This document shows, in pieces, positions 1 to 9,799 of a stretch of 20,363 bases of DNA. The DNA is taken from the NCBI GenBank assembly GCA_004151065.3, contig NWUY0300016927.1:59402-79764 (forward strand). Direction: 5' to 3'. Origin of the DNA: Larix sibirica. Lineage: Eukaryota > Streptophyta > Pinopsida > Pinales > Pinaceae. The position numbers were made by a program, and so were the translations under genes. The notes beneath the pieces are model-generated. The model was not told where the DNA came from and ran no database searches. It saw only the letters and a list, made by a program, of their open reading frames with translations. Numbering within the stretch: the stretch's first letter is position 1; the number at the start of each line of letters is the position of its first letter.

Positions 1-69
1 TACAGTCCTGAAGAAGCGATGTGGGATCTAGAGGATGCAATGCAAGAGGCATATCAACAACTATTTTGA
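1..69 (+). pseudogene. C-terminal end of a Ty3/gypsy polyprotein (partial)
   Basis: Frame 1 is open from the window edge and encodes 22 residues, beginning YSPEEAMWDLEDAMQ, before a TGA at 67-69. The pattern S-P-E-E-A-x-W-(D/E)-L-E-D-A-M followed by a terminal LF is the usual tail of plant Ty3/gypsy integrase polyproteins (established family knowledge). Its place about 80 nt before a polypurine tract and an LTR start fits the 3' end of such an element on the + strand. The rest of the element lies to the left of the window, so intactness cannot be judged. Confidence 0.7.
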
Positions 70-135
70 GATTTTTATGAAAATTTTGTAAATGTACATA
101 GTGTTGTTGATGCACCAAGGACGGTGCATAAATTA

Positions 136-151
136 AGTGGGCGGGGGGGAA
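136..151 (+). other. Polypurine tract of the left Ty3/gypsy element
   Basis: A G-rich purine run (gtgggcgggggggaa) sits directly before the TGTAATACCC that opens the LTR. This is the plus-strand priming site expected at the internal/3' LTR border. Confidence 0.7.
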
Positions 152-499
152 TGTAATACCCTAGTTTCCGACTGCATAATGTAATCTTGTATATATCGAT
201 GTAAAATCTAGAAACCATAAACAAATGGTCCAAGGTAACCAAGACACTATAAATATGTACATTTTTAATATTAATATAAAATCTCAGACGACTGTAGAGG
301 AAGAAGAACAAAGAAGAGATGGGGGGATATGACTCCACAAGAGGGGAAGTGATAGTGGGCTAAGGGAAAATGACCCTAGTGGGCTTAGCTTATCTCCTTA
401 GCCTTAGCCTTAGCAATTTAATCGAAGATCCCAAACCAAGATTGAGGGTCGGGCTTATTAAGCAATAAGGGATTAAGAGGGGGAAGTTAAGGGGGAGAG

Positions 500-527
500 T
501 TATTATTATTATTATTATTATTATTAT
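500..527. repeat. (TTA)n microsatellite
   Basis: About nine uninterrupted TTA units inside the left LTR. Confidence 0.9.
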
Positions 528-1352
528 GGGGAATGATGGATATCTGCTACAACTCATTTTTTTTGCCTTCTCTCCTCCTGAGAATTACGCTCAACTATGG
601 ATTATTCCTACTAAAGAAACCGATGGGTAATTAGACCTTTCCATGCCATTGACCTTGGAGAGGTTGGTGCTAGGGTAGCATACCCTTGTTAGAGGAACTT
701 GGCCTGCAACTTGCACTCTGGAGTCCGAATTCACAAACTTCATGTTCGACCTATGTTGGAGTGTTAAAAGGGAACTGGAGGCTGCTTGAAGGACTGTTAA
801 CTCAGAGAATGGGGCTTGTTCCTGGCATTGTGCAGGTTGGTAGGGAAGGAAAATTGAGGATTATGACAATTGTAGAGGGGGTTTCTACACCAGGGGGTTG
901 CATGAGAGATTGAGTTCTGTAGAGGTCTTGGGGAAGACCTTTGTCCTTGTGGACAGATAGCCCCGGCTCGGGGGTGGCCTCTATCAAAGAAAGAAATGGC
1001 TTGGCAGAGATCCTACGACTAAGAGAAACATCCTTTGTCTGCAGCCAATTGGAGGATGATTAAACAAATAAGTGTCTAACTATGTATGAATGTCATGGAT
1101 TATACATGTGTTTACATATTGTTTAATTTAATGCCATGTGAATGTTTAAATGCATGGAATTACTTGGCCATGGTATGATTGGTTTCATGCTAGAATTGCA
1201 TGTAAATTGTAATCTATACATATATTAATTTGAGCAACCATATTGTTTAAATTACATTGTGTAATTGTATAATATCCATGGAAATTTGGAATGTTAACAT
1301 TAGATAAGCGTTCTAAGTGAAATTTGAGTACATCATGGTCTCCACGGATGAC

Positions 1353-1380
1353 AAAAACTGTTGGGCACGTGACAGTTTTT
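1353..1380. other. Perfect 9-bp inverted repeat with CACGTG in the loop
   Basis: AAAAACTGT and ACAGTTTTT flank a 10-nt spacer that contains CACGTG, the plant G-box core. It lies near the tentative 3' end of the left LTR. It could be an RNA hairpin or a bZIP/bHLH site; neither is shown. Confidence 0.45.
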
Positions 1381-1501
1381 CGTTGTTAAATTGAAGGAAT
1401 TCCATGGGAAAATTGGGTATAAGTGATAGAGTGGTATCATATCATAAGATTGGGTACCCCATCAGCTCAACAATACTGCAAGGGTGGTCGGGTATGTAAC
1501 A

Positions 1502-3490
1502 AACTTTGACTCTAGTTTATTTTAGTTTAATATTCTTGGTATTATCAATATACTTGAGGATTTTCCAAAGTTTCTTGATATGTATTCCATGTGGACATAC
1601 TATTATTAGATTGCTTTATTATCATCAAGTTTTGGATGTGTGCAGGAGATTTTGCATGAACTGGAATGAAAGCTTCATGGTAATTCATGATAGATTTTGA
1701 GCCACATCATTGCTCCTAGTTGAATTCAAATCACTAAATTTGTTGGTTGGTGAGTTGGTTGAAGATGTGTTTGTATGCATTCTTTATTTCGGTTAATTCA
1801 TATATAATCACTCATTCTTCCTTGGAGCAATCCACATCACAGATTGGAGGGGGATATTTGGACTACATACATTTGCTTTATTCCAAGCCACTTATTCCTT
1901 ATATGGTGAAAAAGTATTTTCATTCTAACAAAGAAGCTTATGTGAGTTGTCATGCACTCATGGCAATTGGCAAAATGCACTCATGTCGATTTCCATGCAT
2001 TGTTGATAGGAGTCAATTAATGTTATTGCTTCATTTCATTATTGGGCAACGATGTGCAGTGTTGGTTCATTCAATTGTTGGCGATGGATTGTGAGCTTTG
2101 CTCACCCAATGTTACTCTATCCATGCAATTACATCATTGCACTTGGTGAAAGGAAGGTGTTATTGCTTTGGAAGTGATTTGACATCCCCTATATAGCATA
2201 AGGTTTCCTTCGAGTAAGTTGGCATAGTAATAGCATAATTGGTTGGAGCAAGTGCTTTGCAAAGGAAGCCAATATCGCCAAAATTTGTAGTACACGGTAT
2301 TGCATTGAGTTTAACTCAAAGTGAAACATAATTGCATTGACAGAGTTTGACGCAAATCATGCAATCTTGACTCACAAAACTCACGAGTCAAACTTAGTCC
2401 ATTAATCTATGACTCACCAACCTGCCAATAAATTCCTAGAAATTGCCCTGCCTATAAATGCCCAAAGACTACCATGCCTTGCTCATATTGTTGTACTTGC
2501 CTAGTTTTTTGCAAACCCAAGTCAAACTCTCAACTCCTCTACCTTACCAGGTGTTTCCCTCAATTGATTCTAATCACATTAAGATATACTACCATCTACA
2601 CCAGATTTATGTAATATTCTACACTAAAGTGAGTTTCTGGCACTAGGCAACAAGGGGATGAAGGGGTCCAAAAACATGAATTTAATTTTTTACACCATTT
2701 AATTACACATAGATAAGGGCAGTCCATATATGTCCTATTTAGGGGAGAGGGATTCCCCAGGATTTCATAGTTATTTTCTTTCCGGGCTTCACTGTATGCT
2801 TCGTTTGCATTCACAAGGATTGCTTTCCTTTATATAAATTCATGGAGTAAGCTAAAAGACCGACAATTTGCACCTTTTCAGCAATTTTTGTCGAAATCTG
2901 GTGACACGGTTTTTGCTGTAATAGTGATTTTCTTGTTCAAATTACAATTTTGATTGCAGAAATGGATTCAGCGGCCTTAATTACCCATGGGGCACCCCAA
3001 TTATGCAATTTCAACAATTTCCATCGAAAAATCATCAAATAATAAGTGCAAATCGTTGATCTTTTATCTTACTCGTAAAATTCATTACCTACATGTAATC
3101 ACGAATTCCAGACAACACTAATAGCAGAATGACGTACTACCGTCCAAATCACATCTAAATATTCGATTTTGATTTTTTGCCGCATATTTCTACCGGTGAC
3201 CATGTGGCAACATCGTACCTTAATTTTGCTCTTTAATGTCTAATCCTCTTCAGTTAACTATAAAGTGCACGACACACTAATCACACAGATTTAATTCTAT
3301 AACTTGCTTCCTCTAAAACATGCACCCGTACCAAAGAGCCTAGACTAACACTGAACAAAATTAGTCAATCGATGTCCTTAGTCATTTTGTTTGGTGAATT
3401 TTAAGGAAAAAATTCAAAATTCATGAACAAACAATATCAAGTCGGAATTTATTTGCCGAAAAAGTTCGAATTCGTTCATAAATTCCATGT
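1502..3490. other. Non-coding stretch, nothing recognised
   Basis: This AT-rich sequence holds no convincing gene. An open frame of 115 codons at 1747-2094 (+) shows no motif I recognise and no splice context, and I treat it as chance. Around 2330-2420 the word GACTCA/GAGTCA recurs several times, probably from an old unidentified repeat. Confidence 0.5.
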
Positions 3491-3499
3491 CTCTTTTTA

Positions 3500-3706
3500 A
3501 GGAAATGCAGCTTGTAGTACCTTATGGTGGGCCTTCAGTTAAGCTGTAGTGCTAGTGGGTTTCTATGCTGTCAAAATCACCCATGACTTGACCCTGACTT
3601 GACCCTGGCATCCTCCACATCCACTCAAAGGGTTTTGAACTTGGGTCTTTGTGTCAATATATGCCCAACCACCTCGCTGCTTATTACTAAACCACACCTT
3701 GGACCA
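3500..3706 (-). mobile_element. SINE-like copy, tRNA-derived (degenerate)
   Basis: Read on the minus strand, a B-box-like AAGTTCAAAACC (3631-3642) follows an A-box-like stretch ending GAGGTGGTTGGGC at about 3665-3680. These resemble a split Pol III promoter of a plant tRNA-derived SINE. A 12-bp tandem word (GACTTGACCCTG, about 3586-3608) lies in the body. Both ends carry TTTTTAA but a clear target-site duplication is not visible, so the limits are approximate. Confidence 0.4.
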
Positions 3707-3719
3707 CATCTATGTTTTT

Positions 3720-4010
3720 AAATTTCAACAATTTTAAATTATGTACTTTGTCAAACAAAATGGCAAATTTATCTCATATTTTTGCATGGGTGATTTTTTT
3801 CGAATTCCATTATTAGACCAAACCTGACCACTAATACAAAGCAGGTAACTTAGCTGATATCTAGATCAAGCTAATAAAAATGTGTAATACAAAGGAACAT
3901 GATTCTTCCACAGCCCATCCAAGGAGAGATTATAGGCGATACTCTTTAGATGAGTTTTTGTGAAGACATCCCGCCATATGGCGATGAGCTCAAAGCCAAC
4001 TATTCTTGGA
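3720..4010. other. Non-coding, nothing recognised
   Basis: AT-rich sequence without coding features or a repeat that I can name. Confidence 0.4.
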
Positions 4011-4110
4011 AATCTGTCCAACAATTATATGGTACTCCTGTTGAAAATTGCATGTGACAAACTTCTGTCAATCTATCCAACAATTATATAGTACTCCTGT
4101 TGAAAATTGN
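4011..4110. repeat. 59-bp offset tandem duplication, with an N
   Basis: A roughly 40-nt word ending in GTACTCCTGTTGAAAATTG occurs at 4011-4050 and again at 4070-4109, 59 bp apart, with only two or so differences. The single ambiguous base of the window (4110) falls exactly where the second copy leaves the repeat. Confidence 0.8.
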
Positions 4111-4612
4111 ATTTCATTGTCACAAGACACAATGTCATACATATACAGTATATTGTATAACTATACTATATACATTGTTCAATATTGAAATAGTCAAAAT
4201 TTGCCAATTGGCATTTGAGTCTTTAACATTTCTAGACATGAAATAGGAAAATGTCAAAATGAAAATCGAAATACAAAATTCCGGAAAGTAGAACACTATG
4301 CTAGTGAACAATGAAAAGTCAAAGACTCAAAAGATAAATCAAAATGTTTTGGCTTCATCAAGCCGTGCTACCCAAGCTGAGTATTGCCAAATGGAGAGGG
4401 CCGAGGCATTGAGATGGAGAGGCCGTAGCCTGTTGCCTGAGCTGAGTACTGCCGACGCGTTGAGATGGAGGGAAACCGGAAATGGAGAGCGAGCTTCACT
4501 CTGTCGCTGTTGCTGGGTTGCTGGCGTGAAATGTTTGCTGGAAGGTGAGATGGAAATGACGGGCGTCTAGCTTAGGTTTAATAATAATTTAGGTTTTTTA
4601 TTTTTTAAGTAA

Positions 4613-4845
4613 TTATTTTTTAAAAAACGTGACCTTGGCGAACCCGCGGTGAACCCAAAATCGGGGTTCACCATACCCGTTTGGCCCCGTGTACCCGTTT
4701 TTTGCTGTTCGCGTCTCGGGTTCGTCCAAAAAGAACTGGGTTCGTTTGGGTTTGTCTGTGGTGAACCTGAACCCGTACCGGGTACATGGGTTCGTGAACC
4801 CGGTTCGGGGACGTGTACCCCACCCCTGGGTACGTGTACCCATGC
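4613..4845. mobile_element. GC-rich palindromic block, candidate hAT-type subterminal region
   Basis: This block is far richer in GC than its AT-rich surroundings. It carries about eight copies of GGGTTC/GAACCC and several of GGGTAC/GTACCC. Two palindromes share one plan: GGGTTCgtGAACCC (4788-4801) and GGGTACgtGTACCC (4828-4841). On the minus strand a CAGGGGTGGGG begins at 4828, resembling the CAGGG terminus typical of hAT transposons, whose ends carry many short subterminal transposase-binding repeats (family knowledge). No second terminus or 8-bp target duplication was found, and the second palindrome straddles the proposed end. The block 4380-4570, also GC-richer, may belong to the same element. 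Confidence 0.4.
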
Positions 4846-7800
4846 AACTTAGGGTCAAAGTCATCCAAGACAATCAGCTTTGGGTTGAATGCATAGAAAC
4901 TATTATATTATCATCAACTATTGGCCCAAAATTACCTTCAGGGCTTCTGAATTCTGGAATTAAACAGATACCACTTGGGAATACTTTGGGCAGAAATGCT
5001 ATTTTCCAATCTGATAATTAATTTCCAATTCAATACATATGGCAACTGTGCTGGCTGTTTTTTCAATGTGAATCTAAACCTTTAGTAGTAATCATGATGG
5101 TTTCTGTGTAGCATTTTGTTGGACATTCAACTAGAGTATCAGTTGGTTGGCCATTTGATATTCTTTATCAAATATCAACTAACATGTATTTTTGTTTCCC
5201 ATAGTAGTATGTGTTAATAGGATTGTCTGATGCTCCGTTAACTAAATGCTAGATGGTTTTATCGTCTGTAGCTGTTATTTTATTTATTTCCTATCTGATT
5301 TTGCTGTTGAGGTATGTGGTGCATACCACAGTGACTATTATTTTAAATATTGGTGTATAAAACAATACCAATTTGACTTAATCTCCTTTCCTAATATTTA
5401 CATTGGTTTGGATATTTGATGGAATACACATCATGGGAAACCCTCTAAGCACATCCCCTCATTTTGAGGATGGCACCCAGGGTAAACTGTTCGGTGTCAG
5501 TTTTGGAAAACTAAATAATAAATATATTCATTGGGCAACTAGAGATACCCAGCATACAAGCAAATGCCGATATTGACTGACCTATTGGCTATTCTGTTGG
5601 CCAATAATTTATTCGATATCTTCATTTAATTCTTCTAACAGTTGTTGCTATGATTTGGCAGCATTGTGGTCTTTAGTCAGCCATTAACAATTCTTGAAGT
5701 TTTTTTTTTCTCTATTCATTCCCTCAGATCTTTTAAATATGCCCAGATTTAACTAATTGGGAACTTGCTGTAAAAACTAGATTAGTATGTTACTTAGACT
5801 AGTTTGTTTGGGAGTTGGTTTGATTTATCCTTTGTATACTTGTTTGGCATTCACCTATTGAAGTATTTGTAGTTCCGTTTTCTTGAACCCTCTCTTAGGC
5901 GTTGAAAATATTTTGTGCCATCTTTGTGAAAGCTTTAATAATATATTTTATGGTTTTGTAGTAACTTGCAATTCCTCTAGGTGTATGACATTATACATTT
6001 CAGAATGTCTTCTCATATGCAAGCTCGGTATGATTTAAATAAGTCATTTGATGCTGCTATTTATTTGATTGCAGCCAATAGAGTTGTGTTTGTTTCTGTA
6101 TATCATTGCTAGTGAAATTTTGTTTTATGGCTTGTGGATGGCATCAAGGACAATTTTTGGTTTTTGGAGGGTTTAACATATGATTTATCACTGCCTTTTG
6201 ATCTACAATCAAATAAGTCCATATTTACATGCTAATTATCACTAACAGCAATTCACATAATCTAGTCTTCCATCCCCCCCATTTTGGTCTAGCTTTTCAG
6301 GACATTAGTTTTCTCATTCCTATTGAAATCCGATCTGGCCATCATTTGGATTTTTAGAGATTACGGTAATCCTTTGGTATAGGCTGTAAAAACTTCCGAG
6401 GAAATAGATATCTTTCTCCACAATGGTTGTGTTATTGTTCTGCTGTGTGCTATTGACTTTCATATTGTATAGAAGACTGTTCAAATGTGGCTTAAACATT
6501 ATGAGATCCAGACATTGTTGCCAGATACTGAGATCTGAATGGGGCTGTTCTACTTTCTTGATCATTTCAGATCATTGCCAAATACAAATTATAATTTCAG
6601 ATCATTAAATTCAAAGTACATCAATCATTAGTTATAGAAACAACAGAAAATACCATGTCAAATACTTGTAGATCATTTGCCTCAACGAAGTACAGCTGCT
6701 GGTTCAAACCAGTAATTCTTGAACAGATCACAAGTTCCTGGGGTGGGGGATTAAGAATATTCAGAGACACTCTGGAGTCTGCAGGTAATTCAGGCAACTC
6801 TAAAAAATTCCAGATCAGGCATCCAGCTGGTCAGTCATAGTGTGGTGGAGGGGCTGTTGGTCTTGCTACACCTTCAAGAGCCCTCAAGGTTAGGTGTGCA
6901 GTGATCTTACTACTGTCCTCGAGAGATTAGAAAAGAGATTGCAGCCTCATGTGAGTGGGGCTATCCAGGGAGGATTTTTGGGAGGAATTACTGTTTGTGC
7001 ATTGCTACAAAAACAAAAACCAGGGTACTCTTAGTGCTACTAAAACCGAGATGATCTGAGTATTCAAAGACGTTATCATTCTTGGAGACTCTAGACTCAA
7101 AGCTACACTTACATCTTGGTTTTGAAAGGATGTAAAAGGTTCAAACTTTTGAGGCATTTCCAAAACCCCATGAAAATTGAAAGAATCATTTCTTTAGAAT
7201 CACCCATCGGTGCAGTGAATTTATTATTATTGTTATTAAATTTGATTTGGATTTTGATTCCAAGAGAAGTCCTATAGGATGGGAGTGTCTCAAAGGATGC
7301 CACAAAATAAATACAAACATAAGTGGAACAGTTAAGCTGTAGATATTGGAATTTGGAATGGTATCATAGCACAAGATCCTTATGTAATCAAGAAAGCTAT
7401 TATATGGGCACGTCTGTCACACTCTGAATGACATGGACAACTCAGCAGATGGTGTTTTTCCTGTACAGTATTGCTACTTGTTTTCTGTCATTTGTTGAAA
7501 CTGTTTTGCAGCAATTGTTAGAAAGTATAAACATGTTCTGTTTGCCATACTTACCTGAATAATGTACTAGGCATATATTCTTGTAAGTTGTGTCCTTTTG
7601 GGGTATTGGCTAAAATCCATGGATATGTTTTCTGACTCAAAATACTGTAAACATCTTGATGTAACGAGTGTTCAGTTACATGTTATTCCTCTACATTTTT
7701 TGAGGGGTTCATAAATCTGGTTGTTTTCTCTACGATTTAGGCTTTATAGTTCATGACAAAGTGTTATAATTATAATTTTATTCTAATTATACACCAAGTT

Positions 7801-8088
7801 TATAGTGTTTTTTTAAATTTTTGAATAATTTAAATTATTTATTGTCTTGAACTAATTTATCATATCCTTTTACATTAGCGATTTCTTTCTGAATTATAGC
7901 CACTGAATTAAAAAATGAACCAAGATAATTCAGAATGGTATCATCACTGTTTACTTTGAACTTGAGATTTTGAGAATGCATGTACCAAATATTGTATGGT
8001 CTAAAGATGAAGAAAGGAAAGCTGAATTGACTGCTTTGTTATTGCTACCTACTGAAGTTACCTTTTGTCTTTGGCTGTCTTTTTGCAG
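4846..8088 (+). other. T-rich, intron-like sequence upstream of the first VAMP72 exon
   Basis: The + strand is T-rich throughout, as expected of a plant intron read in the sense of VAMP72. I searched it by eye for the missing exon or exons (the start and most of the longin domain) and found none. Nor did I see another gene, a tRNA or a recognisable element. An open stretch at 4860-5020 looks somewhat less AT-rich but matches nothing I know. A short word, ATTTCAGATCATT, is duplicated near 6562 and 6594. Confidence 0.45.
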
Positions 8089-8230
8089 CATATTGTGTTG
8101 TTGCAGATGAATCTGTTGGAAGGCAAGTACCGATGGCATTTCTGGAGCGTGTTAAGGAGGATTTTAAGAGGAGGTACGGTGGTGGAAGAGCTGATACGGC
8201 TGTTGGTAACAGCTTGAACAAGGATTTTGG
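8089..8230 (+). CDS. VAMP72: VAMP72 exon: end of longin domain and linker
   Basis: The acceptor TTTTTGCAG precedes 8089 and the donor GTAAGG follows 8230. The exon supplies the last two bases of a codon (probably Thr), 46 full codons from YCVVADE to SLNKDF, and two bases of the Gly completed by the next exon. Confidence 0.9.
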
Positions 8231-9799
8231 GTAAGGTTGTAGTTTTCTTGATGTGTTCATTTCTAATGGCTTAAATTATATGAATCAGTGGCAATTGGAC
8301 TTATACTATTTGCTTATTAAATCTTGCAGGTCAAAATTGAAGGAGCACATGCAATATTGTGTTGATCACCCAGAAGAGATCAGCAAACTTGCAAAAGTAA
8401 AGGCCCAGGTTTCTGAAGTGAAGGGTGTCATGATGGAGAATATTGAAAAGGTAGATATCTTATATGCTGGTTTATTTTTGTCAGCACGTTGATCATAATA
8501 TTGGCATTGCCTTTTTTATGACATAGTTACAAGACATCTTAAAACTCATGGAGAGTTGACAAGTCAATTCAGCCTGGCTCCATGGTTCCTGAGTCTGCTG
8601 TATTTGCAGAGACTTGCTGGCCAACCTCAAGACCAGAACTTGTGGAGACTTGATGAGTCAGTTCAGCCTGGCTCCATGCTTCCTGAGTCTGCTGTATTTG
8701 CGGAGACTTGCTGGTCAATCTCAAGACTAAAACTTGTGGTGACTTGACGAGTCAATTCAGCTGGGCTCCTTATAATTGTCTATAAATTTTTTTTGAAATG
8801 CTTGTATGCAGTATGCACAGGTAGAGATATGCTTATCTGCTTAAGCTACTGCAAGCAAAATCATATCAAAAGTACAATGGAGATTGCCTTGACAAAAGTA
8901 ACTGTGACTTAAACATTCAGTCAATAAATAGCCCAAATCATCATGGTAAATAGTCAAAATCAGGATAAGTTGAAGGTCGAAGATTCCCTTTCTGTGTTTT
9001 CATTTTGTTTTTACAATTATTTGGGATGACAACAAACAGGGTTGGCAAAAGACAAGTAATATTCTGAAGCAATGGAATAATATTCCTACAAAATTTATTC
9101 TGTTTAGAATAAATTTATCTTGTTGGGCCAGAAGTTGCAAACATGGTAACTCTGTCTACAATCTTCTGGTTAAACTTTCACACTCCAGCCACTCTGGCAA
9201 GCATTCTGGTCTTAAGGATTTTGGCAATGCTAGTTTTTGGATGGGTAAAGTCCTAGTTTGTTAATGGATAGGGCGTATGCCTCTTTTAAAGTCTAGGTTT
9301 TCTTTCTATCAAATAAACTCAAAATTAGCATGATAAAACAAATTATTTGAAAGTTTCTTGACTTTTATTTGTGTCATTTGAAAACAAATTATAAATTCTT
9401 GATTTAACAGGTTCTTGACCGTGGTGAGAAGATTGAACTTTTGGTTGATAAAACCGAGAACCTTCGTTTTCAGGTTTGTTCTCAATAGTTTGCATATTGC
9501 AAACACCGTTTATGTTCTTTGCAAGCAAGCCTGTGTCATGATATAGCTGTAAAATGTATTTGTTGTTTTCTACATATTTGGCAGTTGAATGCTGGATTGA
9601 ACTTGAGGTAGGATCCAAATCTTATGAGTGTTGTATGCTTTTTCAGGCTCAAGACTTTCAAAAACAGGGAACCCAGTTGCGCAGGAAGATGTGGTTTCAG
9701 AACATGAAAGTGAAATTGATTGTCCTTGGAATTGTCGTGGCCTTGATTCTCATAATAGTTCTTTCAGTGTGCCATGGATTCAATTGTGGAAAAAAGTGA
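8089..9799 (+). CDS. VAMP72: VAMP72-type vesicle R-SNARE, 3' part (four exons)
   Basis: Plant VAMP72 proteins are R-SNAREs on secretory and endosomal vesicles; with Qa, Qb and Qc SNAREs they drive fusion at the plasma membrane and trans-Golgi/endosomes. The exons 8089-8230, 8330-8450, 9411-9473 and 9647-9799 join in frame to about 158 residues plus a TGA. In order they give the end of the longin domain ([16 protein letters not shown]), the linker with [15 protein letters not shown], the SNARE coiled coil with the zero-layer Arg in VLDRGEK, the basic [10 protein letters not shown], and a tail anchor of about 20 hydrophobic residues ending in HGFNCGKK. The acidic insertion of VAMP727 is absent, so the VAMP721/722/724-726 type fits best. 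About 64 N-terminal residues are missing; the first exon starts two bases into a split codon. All splice sites are GT/AG and there is no internal stop, which suggests a working gene. Confidence 0.92.
8330..8450 (+). CDS. VAMP72: VAMP72 exon: linker and first half of the SNARE motif
   Basis: A 99-bp intron (8231-8329) ends in TCTTGCAG. The exon completes the Gly codon, then encodes 40 residues from SKLKEHMQ to MMENIEK, near-invariant in VAMP72 proteins. The donor GTAGAT follows. Confidence 0.93.
8451..9410 (+). other. 960-bp VAMP72 intron carrying a tandem repeat
   Basis: This phase-0 intron separates the codon for Lys of NIEK from Val of VLDRGEK. It runs from GTAGAT to TTTAACAG and carries the 94-bp repeat at 8553-8770; otherwise it is AT-rich with nothing recognised. 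Confidence 0.85.
8553..8770. repeat. 94-bp tandem repeat, about 2.3 copies, intronic
   Basis: Copies start at 8553, 8647 and 8741 with GAnTTGAnnAGTCA followed by TTCAGCnTGGCTCC. Copies one and two are nearly identical over the full 94 bp; copy three stops after about 30 bp. Confidence 0.9.
9411..9473 (+). CDS. VAMP72: VAMP72 exon: SNARE core with the zero-layer arginine
   Basis: Twenty-one codons, [11 protein letters not shown] to ENLRFQ, in phase 0 at both ends. The Arg of VLDRGEK is the ionic zero-layer residue that defines R-SNAREs. The Phe in LRFQ stands where I recall Ser in most angiosperm VAMP721/722 proteins. Confidence 0.93.
9647..9799 (+). CDS. VAMP72: VAMP72 exon: end of SNARE motif and tail anchor
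   Basis: The acceptor CTTTTTCAG precedes 9647. Fifty codons run from [16 protein letters not shown] through a hydrophobic anchor ([18 protein letters not shown]) to FNCGKK and a TGA at 9797-9799. The open frame also extends upstream to 9554 through the intron; homology and the acceptor decide the exon start. Confidence 0.93.
   Translation, partial: AQDFQKQGTQLRRKMWFQNMKVKLIVLGIVVALILIIVLSVCHGFNCGKK

Larger units (their letters stand above)
152..1501 (+). mobile_element. 3' LTR of a Ty3/gypsy retrotransposon (end tentative)
   Basis: The LTR starts at 152 with TGTAATACCC right after the polypurine tract. A TATAAATA at about 250 could be its promoter. The end is placed at 1501 because GGGTATGTAACA there is an imperfect inverted copy of the start (a perfect partner would be GGGTATTACA). 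That gives about 1,350 bp, long but within the plant gypsy range. A (TTA)n tract lies inside. Short open frames within it (for example 686-913) have no recognisable content and are not called as genes. The start is well supported, the end is weak. Confidence 0.5.

Noticed and set aside
1747-2094. 115-codon open frame (+)
   Set aside because: No recognisable motif or domain, no splice context, and composition like the surrounding AT-rich DNA; most likely chance.
3631-3681. True tRNA gene
   Set aside because: A/B-box-like words are present but no cloverleaf stems form and the body continues as a SINE-like sequence; the same applies to 12595-12651 and 14654-14928.
4298-4570. 90-codon open frame (+) in a GC-richer block
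   Set aside because: No domain recognised; it reads more like part of the neighbouring repeat, possibly a transposon in the other orientation.
4649-5021. Overlapping open frames on both strands in the GC-rich block
   Set aside because: Stops are sparse there because of GC content and the repeated GGGTTC words; the translations show only repeat-derived sequence.
9554-9799. Longer open frame starting at an ATG in the last VAMP72 intron
   Set aside because: Family similarity begins exactly at the acceptor before 9647; the upstream part is intron.
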